Shown here: positions 44,234 through 52,583 of the stretch, piece by piece
How the letters are laid out: the number at the start of each line of letters is the position of its first letter
How positions within the stretch are numbered: the stretch's first letter is position 1
DNA from: Burkholderiaceae bacterium
GTDB taxonomy: Bacteria; Pseudomonadota; Gammaproteobacteria; Burkholderiales; Burkholderiaceae
Reading direction: 5' to 3'
DNA: 64,000 nt
Assembly (NCBI GenBank): GCA_947448695.1
Contig: CANFOL010000012.1
Location: forward strand, 1 to 64,000
The notes under the pieces: model-generated
Told to the model about the DNA's origin: nothing
The model's database searches: none
The model's input: the letters and a program-made list of their open reading frames with translations, nothing else
Program-made: the position numbers and the translations under genes

Positions 44234-45217
44234 ATGCTGATGAGGCATTTTTTTCGCATCCTAATTGCCATGGTTTGCTTTGGGGCGATGGCGTCAACAA
44301 GCTTTGCGCAAAATGTTATTGACTATCCAAATCGCCCTATACGGATCATTGTGGCATTTCCACCTGGTGGATCACCGGACTTTACTGCACGAGTGATTGG
44401 GCAGCAAATAGGCGCTATTTTAAAGACAAGTGTGGTTGTTGAAAACAAACCTGGATCAGGTGGCAATTTAGGTACGCAGCATGTGGCATCTAGTAAACCC
44501 GACGGTTATACCCTCTTAGTCAATTCTTCAGCATTTACGGTAAATCCTAGTTTATACGGTGCCAAAGCAGGATATAGTCCAGAAAAAGACTTCGCAAATA
44601 TTGTTGTAGTTTCCAAACAAGCCAACGTGGTATCCGTTAATGAAAAAATCCCTGTCAAGAGTCTAAAAGATTTAAAAACATTTTCTATTACAGAGAAATT
44701 AGCATTTTCCACTCCTGGAAGTGGCACAACACCTCATTTAACCTGCGCCAATATATTTCATGGAATTTGGAAGCAAGATATTATTCATATTCCTTACAAA
44801 GGGGCAGGCCCTGCTTCCTTGGCAGTTGCAAGCGGAGAAACCCCCATAGGTTGTACCGCCGCCTTTGGTGTATTGCAATTTGCTAAGCAAGGTAAAGTAC
44901 GAATCTTAGCGATTTCGAGTGATAAGCGTATACCGCAATTGCCAGATGTACCAACATTTATAGAATTAGGTTACCCACAGATTAATGATTACACATTAAG
45001 TGGTTTTTATGCGCCTAAGGGAACACCACCAGAAATTCTTGAAAAACTCAACCAAGTCATTAATCAAGCATTAGAAGTACAAGAAGTCAAAGATAAATTT
45101 GACACCGCAGGGCTAATATCTGTAGGTGGCACAATTGCGCAGACCAATCAAATGATCAGCTCTGAACTCAAGCATTGGGAGCATGTTGTTAAGATCACGC
45201 GAGCAACCGCAGATTAA
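44234..45217 (+). CDS. Bug-family tripartite tricarboxylate transporter receptor
   Basis: 327 residues, signal peptide ending at STSFAQN, then YPNRPIRIIVAFPPGGSPDF and ENKPGSGGNLGTQHVASSKPDG. GGAGA precedes ATG 44234. It is divergent from the enolase-superfamily operon and converges on the ketopantoate reductase-like gene, so its enzymatic partner is unclear. Confidence 0.94.
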   Translation: MLMRHFFRILIAMVCFGAMASTSFAQNVIDYPNRPIRIIVAFPPGGSPDFTARVIGQQIGAILKTSVVVENKPGSGGNLGTQHVASSKPDGYTLLVNSSAFTVNPSLYGAKAGYSPEKDFANIVVVSKQANVVSVNEKIPVKSLKDLKTFSITEKLAFSTPGSGTTPHLTCANIFHGIWKQDIIHIPYKGAGPASLAVASGETPIGCTAAFGVLQFAKQGKVRILAISSDKRIPQLPDVPTFIELGYPQINDYTLSGFYAPKGTPPEILEKLNQVINQALEVQEVKDKFDTAGLISVGGTIAQTNQMISSELKHWEHVVKITRATAD

Positions 45218-45223
45218 GCTAAA

Positions 45224-46270
45224 TTAGTTTGTGGCGTAGGATTTTGTGAGGGCAATAGCCAGATCGATATTACTCAGATTTGCCGGAATGATTTGTTGCT
45301 CGATTTGTCTCATGAGCTCGACGATGGCCCGGTTAGCTGGTGTTGGTATCTCAAGCCTCATGCCGTGCTGAGAAATAAGTCCATTGAGATGGGGAGTTTC
45401 TGTACGACGTTTTTTAATTACATCTTGAGTCACTGCATTTTGGGATTTTTTACCAATATGTTCAAGAAGGGTTGAGACGAGTTTTTCAGCAATAACTTTA
45501 GGATCTTGCCCCATTTCTTCATTAGATAATCCAAAGATACCTTCAAGTTGATATCCTAGTGCCTGTCCGACCGCTATTGCCTCGATACCAATCTGTAAAA
45601 CAAGTTCACGCATATGAGGCAATTGCAAAGCTTCATAAGACTCGGCCTTAAGCATTGCAAAAGGCGCCAAGACCATGGCATTGGTGACAAGTTTGGTCCA
45701 CTTCGCACCTTCGATATTCGTCGTAATATCCACCGTTGCAACATGTGACAACAGATTTTTTATTTCCTCTAATCGCGGTGTTCGTTGACCATCGAGTTCA
45801 CCAAGTCCCATCCAAGTGCGTGAAGGTGGAGTTTTTCTTTTGATGACACCAGCCTGAAAACTTTCTGCAGATAATTCTAAAACACAGCCAATCGTTCGAT
45901 CACTTCCTACAATTTTTGCAATGTCTTGATTCATCATGCCATTCATGAGCACCACCACTATGCTACTAGGGTGAAGATAAGGAAGTATCAATTCGGATAA
46001 CCACTTCGCTTCCCCCGCTTTGGATGCCAAGAAAACAATATCAAAATGATCGATTGGTAAACCAGCCAATTCGTGGAGGTGGATTGCTTGTAAAGGACCT
46101 GTACTGTAATCGCCAGCCACACTTGTAATGTAAAGCCCCTGTTTTCTCATGACATCAATTACTTCAGGCCATGGATCAATGATGCAATGTTCAATCCCTG
46201 CTTGCGAAAAATTGGCGCTAACACAACCGCCAATGGCACCAGCGCCAAGAATCGCTATTTTTTTCTTCAT
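45224..46270 (-). CDS. Ketopantoate reductase family protein (PanE/ApbA-like)
   Basis: 348 residues. The NADP-binding loop is KIAILGAGAIGGCVSANFS; the conserved Lys is in GAKWTKLVTNAM. The family reduces 2-dehydropantoate, but paralogues in catabolic regions often act on other 2-keto acids, so the pantothenate role is not assumed. It follows the VWA gene by 24 nt on the same strand and may be cotranscribed with the MoxR cluster. Confidence 0.85.
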   Translation of the reverse strand: MKKKIAILGAGAIGGCVSANFSQAGIEHCIIDPWPEVIDVMRKQGLYITSVAGDYSTGPLQAIHLHELAGLPIDHFDIVFLASKAGEAKWLSELILPYLHPSSIVVVLMNGMMNQDIAKIVGSDRTIGCVLELSAESFQAGVIKRKTPPSRTWMGLGELDGQRTPRLEEIKNLLSHVATVDITTNIEGAKWTKLVTNAMVLAPFAMLKAESYEALQLPHMRELVLQIGIEAIAVGQALGYQLEGIFGLSNEEMGQDPKVIAEKLVSTLLEHIGKKSQNAVTQDVIKKRRTETPHLNGLISQHGMRLEIPTPANRAIVELMRQIEQQIIPANLSNIDLAIALTKSYATN

Positions 46271-46294
46271 TTCAAGTTTCCTTATGCGAAATCA

Positions 46295-47353
46295 CTAAAT
46301 CACTCTACCAAAGCGTGAAAAACTAATGCCGCATCCCAATGCAATCAGTAATAATCCAAGGCCCATGACAGGTGCTGTAATTTCAGTTAAATGTTGTCGC
46401 TCAAAACGAATCGTTAAACCTAAAGAGTCATAAATACTCTTCAAATCTTCTGGTTTTGTTGCCAAGTAATATTCGCCCCGCGTACCATTCGCAATTTTTT
46501 TCAGACTCGTTTCATCTAAACGTACACGCATCGACATCCCTTGCGATTGGATTACACTACCCTCAGTAGTACCTACACCAACCGTATGGATTTTGACCCC
46601 ATGATTTGCCGCAAGTTCTGCCATTTTGAGGACATCAGGCCCCATATTACTTTGACCATCCGTGATTAACATGATTGCCATGGATTGATTAGAACCCGGT
46701 TCCATATTGACTTGATTCGTAATCTGAGGGAGAGTGGCTGATGGCTTGCTTGAAGGCCCTTGTTCGGATTCAGTAATAATTTTTTCTGCATCTATACCTG
46801 AACCAGGTAATAAATTCGCAAGAGCAATTACAATCCCACTTCCTAGAGCTGAACCCGGTTGCAGCGGAATATTATCTAAGGCCTGCATCAAGGTAATACG
46901 ATCACTTGTTGGTGCTTGTCGAAGTGCCGCAGTACTTGCAATGGTGACAATACCAATGCGCATTTGCGGGGGTTGATCTTTGATAAATTGCTTCACTGCA
47001 GTCATCGTGGCATCAAATCGACTAGGCTTGATATCATCCGCTCGCATACTACCTGAGGTGTCAATTGCAATCATAATCGTATCTAAACGACTCGGAACAT
47101 ACAGCACAGCGCGTGGTCTAGACATAGCAAACAGCATGGCACATAGACCTAGTAATAAAAATAGGGCGCTCAATAATTGCCAACGTTTGGCATGACGCAG
47201 TTGTGAGGTTTTGCCACTTAGTTGTTGAAGACGATAACTTAGTGAAGAAACTGGTGATTTGGAACGCCAATACAAAACCAGAAGTAAAGGCACCAAGGCC
47301 AATAGATACAATGCAAAAGGCCATTGAATGGAAAGGGTGTCGAATGTAAACAT
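46295..47353 (-). CDS. VWA-domain membrane protein (BatA/BatB-like)
   Basis: 352 residues: two membrane segments at the N-terminus (near 10-30 and 60-80), a von Willebrand A domain with the metal site DTSGS (IAIDTSGSMRADDIKPSRFD), and a C-terminal membrane segment (LLLIALGCGISF). This is the Bat-protein layout found with MoxR ATPases. It comes 8 nt after the DUF58 gene. Role in envelope stress, chaperoning or metal insertion is typical for the family but unproven here. Confidence 0.88.
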   Translation of the reverse strand: MFTFDTLSIQWPFALYLLALVPLLLVLYWRSKSPVSSLSYRLQQLSGKTSQLRHAKRWQLLSALFLLLGLCAMLFAMSRPRAVLYVPSRLDTIMIAIDTSGSMRADDIKPSRFDATMTAVKQFIKDQPPQMRIGIVTIASTAALRQAPTSDRITLMQALDNIPLQPGSALGSGIVIALANLLPGSGIDAEKIITESEQGPSSKPSATLPQITNQVNMEPGSNQSMAIMLITDGQSNMGPDVLKMAELAANHGVKIHTVGVGTTEGSVIQSQGMSMRVRLDETSLKKIANGTRGEYYLATKPEDLKSIYDSLGLTIRFERQHLTEITAPVMGLGLLLIALGCGISFSRFGRVI

Positions 47354-47361
47354 GTCGGCTC

Positions 47362-48342
47362 CTAGACTGCAATATTTATTTGATGAACCTTGGCGGGTTT
47401 ACGTTTACGCAGTTGCATAAAGCGCAATAAAGCATCCTCCATCGGTTCATTGGTATTGAGTTCTAAACAGTCAGTGCCTGTTTGCGTAAAGCTTGCAATT
47501 AAACGATCTGTTTGAGCTTGAGCAATACTTTGATATTTTTCCTGAAAACTTAGATCATTCACATCCACAAATAGTTGTTCGCCCGTCTCTAGATCCTCTA
47601 GGATGCATAAACCCAAAGGTTCTAACACTGATTCAAGCGGGTCACATAAACGCACCGCAATCACATCATGAGATTTACCTAACTTGCCGAGAGATCGCTC
47701 CCAATGTGGTTCACTAATAAAGTCGGAAATGATAAAAATGGTTGATCGTTGCGGTATTAGTGCTATGGCGGTATTCAATAACACCTTTAAATCAGTTGCT
47801 TGGGATTGAGCATCGGTGCGCGTATTTAATAAAAGGTTAAGTAATTGCATCAAATGGGCTTTACCTGTTCTAGACGGTAAGATATGATCTACGCTGTTGC
47901 TAGCACCGGTCATCAGCATGGCACCAATGCGATTACCCCGTCTACCCAGTAATCGAGCCATCGTGCCGACAAAACTGGTTGCTAGCATTCGTTTCGTTTG
48001 GTTCTGCGAGCCAAACTCAGTTGAGCGCGAAAGGTCGACTAAAAACCAAGCGCTCATTTCTCGATCCTCTTGATGCTCGCGAACATAAGGTACTTGCATT
48101 CTGGCAGTCACATTCCAATCGATATGGCGCACATCATCATGTGCTTGATACTCCCGCAGATCTGCTAATTCCAATCCGCTACCTTTAAACCAAGTACGAT
48201 AGTCTCCTTGTAATTGACCATCGAGTCGCCTGAGAGTAGTCCACTCCAGTTGCTTGAGGAACTGTTCCGGATGGATGTGAGGATTCTCTGGCGAAACAGG
48301 CGCGCTTGATTTGTTCGCAAGCGACTTGAAAAAATTAAGCAT
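47362..48342 (-). CDS. DUF58 domain protein
   Basis: 326 residues with the DUF58 signature (DWNVTARMQVPYVREHQEDR) and a degenerate VWA-like fold (FLVDLSRSTEFG). Always found with MoxR ATPases; presumed to be part of the same complex. Its start overlaps the stop of the moxR-like gene by 8 nt, so the two are coupled. Confidence 0.9.
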   Translation of the reverse strand: MLNFFKSLANKSSAPVSPENPHIHPEQFLKQLEWTTLRRLDGQLQGDYRTWFKGSGLELADLREYQAHDDVRHIDWNVTARMQVPYVREHQEDREMSAWFLVDLSRSTEFGSQNQTKRMLATSFVGTMARLLGRRGNRIGAMLMTGASNSVDHILPSRTGKAHLMQLLNLLLNTRTDAQSQATDLKVLLNTAIALIPQRSTIFIISDFISEPHWERSLGKLGKSHDVIAVRLCDPLESVLEPLGLCILEDLETGEQLFVDVNDLSFQEKYQSIAQAQTDRLIASFTQTGTDCLELNTNEPMEDALLRFMQLRKRKPAKVHQINIAV

Positions 48343-49357
48343 CTAATGGTAATGCTTGAGTAGGTACCGGGATTGCTTTGAGGATTTGTCGCAACACATC
48401 ATCGGCAGTTTTACCCTGAGCAATGGCCTCATAGGAGAGCACGAGGCGGTGACGTAAAACATCCAAAACAAGATCTTGAATATCTTGCGGAAGAACGTAG
48501 GAGCGACCTCTTAAAAAAGCTAGAGCACGAGCTCCTTCGATGAGACTGATTGTTCCCCTTGGACTTGCGCCAAAGCTGATGAGCGGACTTAATTCATTAA
48601 GGGCGAAGTGTTCTGGATGACGCGTTGCGGCCACAATTTTGACAGCATACTGAATCAACGCTGGATCCACATAACCGGTTTTACAGGTCTGTTGAAGTTG
48701 TGCTAACTCATCTGTTGAAGCCATACTGGCGAGTTCAATGGCGCGACCGATTTGGCGCTCTACAATCACAAACTCCTCTGTCTCCGATGGATAACCAACG
48801 ATCACTTTCATCATAAAGCGGTCCACCTGTGCTTCCGGCAAAGGATAGGTCCCCTCTGTTTCAATCGGGTTTTGGGTAGCGAGAACGATGAAGGGCATTG
48901 GCACGCGATGGGTCTGACCTGCGATCGTCACTTGCCGTTCCTGCATCACTTCTAATAAGGCGCTTTGCACTTTAGCTGGAGCGCGGTTGATTTCATCGGC
49001 TAAAAGAAGATTCGCAAATACGGGCCCCAATACAGTACCAAATTCACTAGTTTTTTGGTTATAGATTCTGGTGCCAATCAAATCAGCAGGCAAAAGGTCA
49101 GGCGTAAACTGTATTCGAGAAAACTTACCCTGCACCACTTTGGCAAGTGAGTTCACGGTTAAAGTTTTTGCAAGACCTGGAACACCCTCAATCAAAATAT
49201 GGCCACCGGCAAGTATTGCAATCAGAACACGTTCTAAAAATGCATCTTGTCCCACCACAACGCGCTTGACCTCATAGAGAATACTTTGCATTTTGGCAGC
49301 ATGCTCGTGTTGAGAATTCATATTTTGCTTACCTGACCATTGACTATTTTCTGACAT
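48335..49357 (-). CDS. MoxR-family AAA+ ATPase
   Basis: About 340 residues from ATG 49357 (CGGAAA lies upstream); the longer open frame to 49486 would overlap the protease gene and is unlikely. Walker A GVPGLAKTL, Walker B LLLADEINRAP, sensor 1 VLATQNPIETEG are all present. MoxR ATPases act as chaperones on VWA-protein partners such as those encoded next to it. It begins 19 nt after the protease stop. Confidence 0.93.
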   Translation of the reverse strand: MSENSQWSGKQNMNSQHEHAAKMQSILYEVKRVVVGQDAFLERVLIAILAGGHILIEGVPGLAKTLTVNSLAKVVQGKFSRIQFTPDLLPADLIGTRIYNQKTSEFGTVLGPVFANLLLADEINRAPAKVQSALLEVMQERQVTIAGQTHRVPMPFIVLATQNPIETEGTYPLPEAQVDRFMMKVIVGYPSETEEFVIVERQIGRAIELASMASTDELAQLQQTCKTGYVDPALIQYAVKIVAATRHPEHFALNELSPLISFGASPRGTISLIEGARALAFLRGRSYVLPQDIQDLVLDVLRHRLVLSYEAIAQGKTADDVLRQILKAIPVPTQALPLDA

Positions 49358-49376
49358 AAAAATTTCCGATAAATAA

Positions 49377-50291
49377 TTAGAAAGGGGGAATACCAACTGC
49401 TGAACCTGCGCTCTCGATCGTAATCGCAAAGCCAATACCAATAAATGTTTTTTCTGTAGAGGATGGGTTGAGTAAAGCCGTGACAATACCGACTAATTCG
49501 CCAGCAGCGTTAATCAAGGGGCCGCCAGAATTACCTTGATTGATGGCAGCATCAAATTGGATTAAGTTTCGTAATTGAGCACCATTTTCACCAGTGAATT
49601 CACGACGCAAACCTGAAACAACACCCGCAGTGACCGAAGGGCCAATGCCAAACGGAAACCCAACCGCTACCACGTCCTCACCATATTTTAGTTGAGCACT
49701 AGAACCAAGGGTTGCGGGTAACAAATCATCTGGAAGCTTTTCAGGTTTTAAGATCGCCAGATCATTGTGCGGATGAACAGCAACTACTTTGGCATTGGCC
49801 TTTGTGCCATCATAAAAAATCACTTCGACCCGATCAGATCCTGCAATTACATGATAGTTGGTCAAAATAGTCCCATCTTCCATAACGACGACACCAGTCC
49901 CTAAAGCCCCATCCTCTTTTGGATTTTTTTTCGAGTCTTTCTTTTTTTTCTCATCTGACTCGATTTTAAAAGCCCTTACCATTACAACTGAAGGCATGAT
50001 TATTTGTGCGGCTTTTGTTGCTTTGGAGGGAAGCTCTTTGGTATTTAGAGTTTTTAAAACAGCTTCATCAATGATGTCTTGTGTGAGTAGCTTTGGCTTT
50101 TGAGAAAACGTACTCCAACCAAAAAATAACGTACTACTGAGCAAAATACCTGCGATAAAAAAAATGAAAGGGGTATTGCGAATCGATTGCCAGCGGGTGC
50201 GCATATTTTTCATCGATAATGGACTCGAAGGTTCTGGTTCGGTAGAGGCTGTTGGTGGGAGTCTGCGACTATAAATCGACATTTTTTTCAT
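49377..50291 (-). CDS. Membrane-anchored trypsin-like serine protease (DegS/HtrA type, no PDZ)
   Basis: 304 residues: one membrane segment (about 40-58) then a periplasmic protease domain with the complete triad His147 (TNYHVI), Asp177 (HNDLAIL) and Ser255 (GNSGGPL). A lysine-rich insert (DEKKKKDSKKNPK) precedes the protease core. No PDZ domain follows, unlike DegP/DegS. First gene of the MoxR cluster, which hints that it works with the ATPase-VWA system or senses envelope stress. Confidence 0.9.
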   Translation of the reverse strand: MKKMSIYSRRLPPTASTEPEPSSPLSMKNMRTRWQSIRNTPFIFFIAGILLSSTLFFGWSTFSQKPKLLTQDIIDEAVLKTLNTKELPSKATKAAQIIMPSVVMVRAFKIESDEKKKKDSKKNPKEDGALGTGVVVMEDGTILTNYHVIAGSDRVEVIFYDGTKANAKVVAVHPHNDLAILKPEKLPDDLLPATLGSSAQLKYGEDVVAVGFPFGIGPSVTAGVVSGLRREFTGENGAQLRNLIQFDAAINQGNSGGPLINAAGELVGIVTALLNPSSTEKTFIGIGFAITIESAGSAVGIPPF

Positions 50292-50365
50292 AATGAAACA
50301 TTAGCACAAGTCAGTTTAGGATACTATTAGAGAAAATAAGAAGAGAACTCAAGAGATAATTTGAT

Positions 50366-51409
50366 ATGCACTTTATTTGGCCTCAGGCATTTTGGTTAAT
50401 GGTCCTAGTACCTATCTTCATATTCATCTATTGGTGGATGTTGAAAAGACGGCGTATCAATACCGTACCGTTTTCTTCGTTGCAGGTAGTCAAACAGGCA
50501 GTTCATTGGCGTTCTAGTATGCGTCGCCACATACCACCTTGCATGCTATTACTTGCCATCATTTTTGGTGTGGTTGGTATATCAAGACCTACAGCAACCG
50601 TCAGTTTACCAGCGGATTACATGACATTGGTTCTAGCCATCGATGTGTCGCGCAGCATGTTAGCGGAAGATGTTAAACCGAATCGTATCAAAGCTGCCCA
50701 AGCAGCGGTCAAAGAATTTATTGAGCAATTACCAAGAGACATACGTGTAGGGATTGTATCTTTTGCAGGCACTGCACAACTCGTTCAGACAGTGACGGAG
50801 TCACGTACTGACTTAGTGGAGGCAGTGGATCGTTTCCAGTTACAAAGGGGAACTGCGACCGGAAGTGGATTGTTGTTGGCATTAGCAACCTTAATGCCTG
50901 ATTCTGGAATTAATTTAGAGTCCTCTATTTATGGTGAAAACTTTGGTCGCCCAGATCCTGCAAAACAGGTAGAGCCCAAAAAAACAGTTCCACAACATCA
51001 GCCTGTACCCCCTGGTTCTTATAGTGCTGGAGCCATTGTCTTATTATCTGATGGTCGAAGAACGACAGGTCTTGATCCATTGGAGGTCGCTAGAAAAGTT
51101 TCACAATATGGCGTCAAGGTCTATACCGTAGCTTTTGGCACTCCGGATGGTTTTATTCCTGGTTATGATGGCTATTCTTTTTATGCAAAAGTCGATGAAG
51201 AAGCGTTGCAAGCGATTGCAAAAATTACACAAGGAGAGTTCTTTCGCGCTAGCAATGGAGATGACCTCAAGCAAATCTATGAGCATTTATCGAGCAAGTT
51301 TCGAATAGAAACGAAAGAAACTGAGATTTCCGTTATTTTTTCTGCTATCGCACTTGCCTTAGTATTGGGAGCAATTTGTTTATCCCTTATTTGGTTTAAA
51401 CGAGTATAA
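50366..51409 (+). CDS. VWA-domain membrane protein (Bat-like), divergent
   Basis: 347 residues, the same layout as the VWA gene at 46295: N-terminal membrane segments, VWA domain with DVSRS (LAIDVSRSMLAEDVKPNRIK), C-terminal membrane segment (AIALALVLGAICLSLIW). A Pro/Lys/Gln-rich stretch (QVEPKKTVPQHQPVPPG) interrupts the middle. It is transcribed away from the protease-MoxR operon with 74 bp between starts, so the two Bat-like proteins are probably under shared control. Confidence 0.88.
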   Translation: MHFIWPQAFWLMVLVPIFIFIYWWMLKRRRINTVPFSSLQVVKQAVHWRSSMRRHIPPCMLLLAIIFGVVGISRPTATVSLPADYMTLVLAIDVSRSMLAEDVKPNRIKAAQAAVKEFIEQLPRDIRVGIVSFAGTAQLVQTVTESRTDLVEAVDRFQLQRGTATGSGLLLALATLMPDSGINLESSIYGENFGRPDPAKQVEPKKTVPQHQPVPPGSYSAGAIVLLSDGRRTTGLDPLEVARKVSQYGVKVYTVAFGTPDGFIPGYDGYSFYAKVDEEALQAIAKITQGEFFRASNGDDLKQIYEHLSSKFRIETKETEISVIFSAIALALVLGAICLSLIWFKRV

Positions 51410-51620
51410 GATTCCCTGCAGAATTGTTCCATTCAATTGGGGTCATGTAAGGATGAAGTGCAAAGTTAATTAAGAATTAGTGTTCAATCAACAACCTTGA
51501 TAGTTCGGGATGCTTTAGAGTAGGTAGGATCTCAACTACAAAGAAATCGGTAATACCTGATTAATCTTTTGCTACAAAGTCGTTAGATTATTGCTTGTTC
51601 AACTTTTCCACGACAAAACC

Positions 51621-51938
51621 ATGCTTAACCTAACATTACTTTATTTCATACTAATTGGGACCTATTATTTGGGACGTAAATATTTACCTAAAATACATGC
51701 TCTCATTAAAACTTTGAGTCGGATGATGAAAAATCAACCGCTATTTATCATGGCATCTCTCATAACTTGTTTTATTTTGATGCATCCTGAAAAAGAACTA
51801 CTGACAAACAAAATACTCCAACTAGAACTTGCACAAGAAGGCGTTAGTCATCTTCCTGAAGAATATAGGGAACTACTGCGGGGATCCGAAACAGAGATTT
51901 TGCTGTACCGAATATTAACTTTGTTACTCGCAGCATAA
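51621..51938 (+). CDS. Small membrane protein (105 aa)
   Basis: From ATG 51621 (a TTG at 51591 is also in frame) a 105-residue protein with two hydrophobic segments (LTLLYFILIGTYYLG and FIMASLITCFILM) and a soluble helical tail. No family recognised and no good ribosome binding site, but a strong terminator follows its stop directly, which supports a real transcript. Confidence 0.5.
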   Translation: MLNLTLLYFILIGTYYLGRKYLPKIHALIKTLSRMMKNQPLFIMASLITCFILMHPEKELLTNKILQLELAQEGVSHLPEEYRELLRGSETEILLYRILTLLLAA

Positions 51939-51964
51939 AAAGCACTCCGAGAGAGTGCTTTTTT
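51938..51964. terminator. Bidirectional intrinsic terminator
   Basis: AAAAGCACTC (51938-51947) and GAGTGCTTTT (51953-51962) form a 10-bp hairpin with loop CGAGA followed by more T residues. It sits between the convergent small membrane protein and lipoprotein genes and can serve both. Confidence 0.85.
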
Positions 51965-51974
51965 CAGAAATGAA

Positions 51975-52193
51975 TTATCTTAATTGGTTTAAAACACATG
52001 CTTCATATGGTTTTGAGCCAACCGTAAGTCCCATACCAACACAGCGTTGAACGGCATTTGAAAAATTTTCTGCCATTTCGGCATTTGATTGAGTGCGGGC
52101 TTTGGCAGGTTTTGCCTGATGAGCATGCATTTGATCAGCACAAGCGCCTAAGAAAAGAGAACTAAGAATTGCTAGGGTAGATAATTTTTTCAT
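51975..52193 (-). CDS. Small putative lipoprotein
   Basis: 72 residues with a lipoprotein signal (MKKLSTLAILSSLFLGAC, lipobox LGAC) and a mature part holding two cysteines (RCVGMGLTVGSKPYEACV) that could form a disulfide. No family recognised. The terminator at 51938-51964 lies at its 3' end. Confidence 0.7.
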   Translation of the reverse strand: MKKLSTLAILSSLFLGACADQMHAHQAKPAKARTQSNAEMAENFSNAVQRCVGMGLTVGSKPYEACVLNQLR

Positions 52194-52583
52194 GGTTGAT
52201 GAATGGTAGTGAGGAAGAAGTTATGTAAAGCCTGATTGTGGTCCGATGTCAGCGATTAAATCTTGATACTTAGCGAACTCCATACAACATAAATGATGTT
52301 TGAATTGTTTCACTAGTTTGAGTTTGTGTATCGCCTTGCCTTATTAGATTGTCAGATTAGAACACTCAATCAGCAGCTAGTTTACCTTCTTCAATAGAGC
52401 TCTAAATTGAAGCTCGAAAATAGTGTAGGGCAAATCATAAAAAATCGATTTTAGACCAACTATTTCTCGATTTTATTTATTATTTACATAAGCATTCATT
52501 TTAAAAACATCCAAAGTGTAAGAATTCTTGAAATTCGATTTAAAATGTTTAAAACTTTAAAAGATTAAATCAGGGAGACAAAT
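52194..52583. other. Intergenic region before the CocE-type gene
   Basis: No gene is seen. It contains the inverted repeat CTTCAAT/ATTGAAG (52389-52395 and 52406-52412) and an AT-rich tract toward 52584 that probably holds the promoter of the hydrolase-receptor operon; I cannot assign hexamers with confidence. Confidence 0.5.

Noticed and set aside
48335-49486. Longer MoxR reading with 43 extra N-terminal residues
   Set aside because: It would overlap the protease gene by about 110 bp and the extra residues are not part of the AAA+ fold; ATG 49357 gives the normal size.
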